DNA from: Ancylobacter lacus
GTDB taxonomy: Bacteria > Pseudomonadota > Alphaproteobacteria > Rhizobiales > Xanthobacteraceae
Length of the DNA stretch: 64,000 nt
NCBI RefSeq assembly: GCF_018390635.1
Contig: NZ_JAHBGE010000064.1
Coordinates: forward strand, 1-64,000
Reading direction: 5' to 3'
The notes beneath the pieces were generated by a model. That model was not told the origin of the DNA, did no database searches, and worked only from the letters and a program-made list of their open reading frames with translations. Position 1 is the stretch's first letter. Each line of letters begins with the position of its first letter. Shown one piece after another: positions 63,406-64,000 of the stretch. The position numbers were made by a program, and so were the translations under genes.

Positions 63406-64000
63406 CTAGAGCCGCTTCCAGGCCGCCAGGAGAGCCAGCAGCAGCAGCGCCCCGCCGGCCGCCGCGACGGCGGTTTCGAGGCCCAGCCGCCCGAGCAGGG
63501 TCACGCCAAGGGCGGCGCCGGTGACGAACAGGGCCCAGGACAGGGCGTAGAAGGCGCAGGCCGCGGCGCTCGCCCGCCCGCGCAGCGCCAGCGCCAGCGA
63601 CTGGCCGAGCGAGAACAGCGCACCGGTGACGAAGCTCTTGCCGATGTCGGCGCCGTGGACGGTCTGGTGAATGGTGTTCTGCATTCCCATCGCCCCCGCG
63701 AGGGGCAGCAGCGCGGAAAAGCCGATGCCGCCCGCCAGCAGGCCGGCCCCCAGCGCGAACAGCGCGGCCTCCGCCGCCAGCGTCGCGGTGATCCGGCGCG
63801 TGGGCAGGGCGTCGCCGAGAAGCGTGCCGAGCACCGCGCCGAGCACGAACAGGCCGATCACCGCGGCGGCGCTGGCGATCGCGTCGAGCTTCGCCTCGCC
63901 GAGGGCAAGGCCGAGCCGGGTCGAATTGCCGCTCATGAAGGAGAGATAGAGATTGCCCATGTGGGCGTAGCCGACCGCGTCGACATAGCCCGCGACCGCG
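63406..64000 (-). CDS. DUF1275 (YoaK-like) membrane protein, partial
   Basis: The start lies beyond the right edge; 198 residues are visible. The frame reads AVAGYVDAVGYAHMGNLYLS and FMSGNSTRLGLAL, the hallmark of DUF1275, with hydrophobic helices after it and a final AWKRL. The Met at 63960 is internal to the conserved block and is not the start. The function of the family is unknown. Confidence 0.88.
   Translation of the reverse strand, partial: AVAGYVDAVGYAHMGNLYLSFMSGNSTRLGLALGEAKLDAIASAAAVIGLFVLGAVLGTLLGDALPTRRITATLAAEAALFALGAGLLAGGIGFSALLPLAGAMGMQNTIHQTVHGADIGKSFVTGALFSLGQSLALALRGRASAAACAFYALSWALFVTGAALGVTLLGRLGLETAVAAAGGALLLLALLAAWKRL

Overview
The window is GC-rich chromosomal DNA from an alphaproteobacterium, most likely Hyphomicrobiales and plausibly near Xanthobacteraceae (Ancylobacter/Starkeya/Xanthobacter-like). 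That placement is an inference from gene order (lptC-lptA-lptB-rpoN-hpf-ptsN; rpmI-rplT-pheS-pheT; ilvI-ilvN...ilvC), a plant-type GshA beside an LsrB/VtlR-like LysR regulator and a DUF1127 gene, long-form HPF, and many GTG/TTG starts. No rRNA genes, CRISPR arrays or intact transposons were seen.

Layout. 1-3.4 kb: tRNA-Arg(ACG) with a terminator, then a sensor histidine kinase and a secreted TIM-barrel glycoside hydrolase on the minus strand. 3.8-4.8 kb: an AT-rich two-gene cassette unlike its surroundings. 4.9-8.2 kb: the rpmH-rnpA-yidC-yihA operon with a clear promoter. 8.3-10.1 kb: a divergent LysR/SDR pair. 10.2-16.6 kb: the LPS-export and nitrogen-PTS operon (lptC, lptA, lptB, rpoN, hpf, ptsN). 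16.7-20.2 kb: rnd, ubiA, a secreted Cys-containing protein and rsmE. 20.4-24.5 kb: two glutamate-cysteine-ligase family genes, the LysR regulator and DUF1127. 24.7-33.8 kb: a gamma-glutamylpolyamine synthetase-like gene, an ABC transporter (potGHI-like), a phosphatase, mutL, a PuuB-like oxidase and DedA. 33.8-36.1 kb: DUF2165, a diguanylate cyclase and a brnT/brnA toxin-antitoxin pair whose toxin is frameshifted.

36.2-42.9 kb: branched-chain amino acid synthesis (ilvC, ilvN, ilvI with an 18-residue attenuator peptide), an EamA exporter, dapB, gpmA and an SMR pump. 43-48 kb: an Ada-like alkyltransferase, DUF2244, nth, an EI24 protein and a Tat-exported amine-oxidase-like protein, followed by 32-bp tandem repeats. 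48.1-52.4 kb: pheT, pheS, rplT, rpmI. 52.6-56 kb: an SH3 protein with a Pro/Gln/Gly repeat tail, uppP, and an NDUFA9-like protein. 56.2-61.8 kb: tRNA-Leu(CAG) followed by a small genomic island holding wrecked integrase/AlpA pieces and an apparently intact 1161-residue type IIG restriction-modification enzyme, closed by an imperfect copy of the tRNA 3' end. 61.8-64 kb: small lipoproteins and secreted proteins and a DUF1275 gene cut by the window edge.

Most of the window is core housekeeping. The acquired parts are the AT-rich cassette at 3.8-4.8 kb, the brnTA pair and the tRNA-Leu island. Within the island enzyme, the probable target-recognition part has visibly different base composition from the rest, which suggests a specificity swap.
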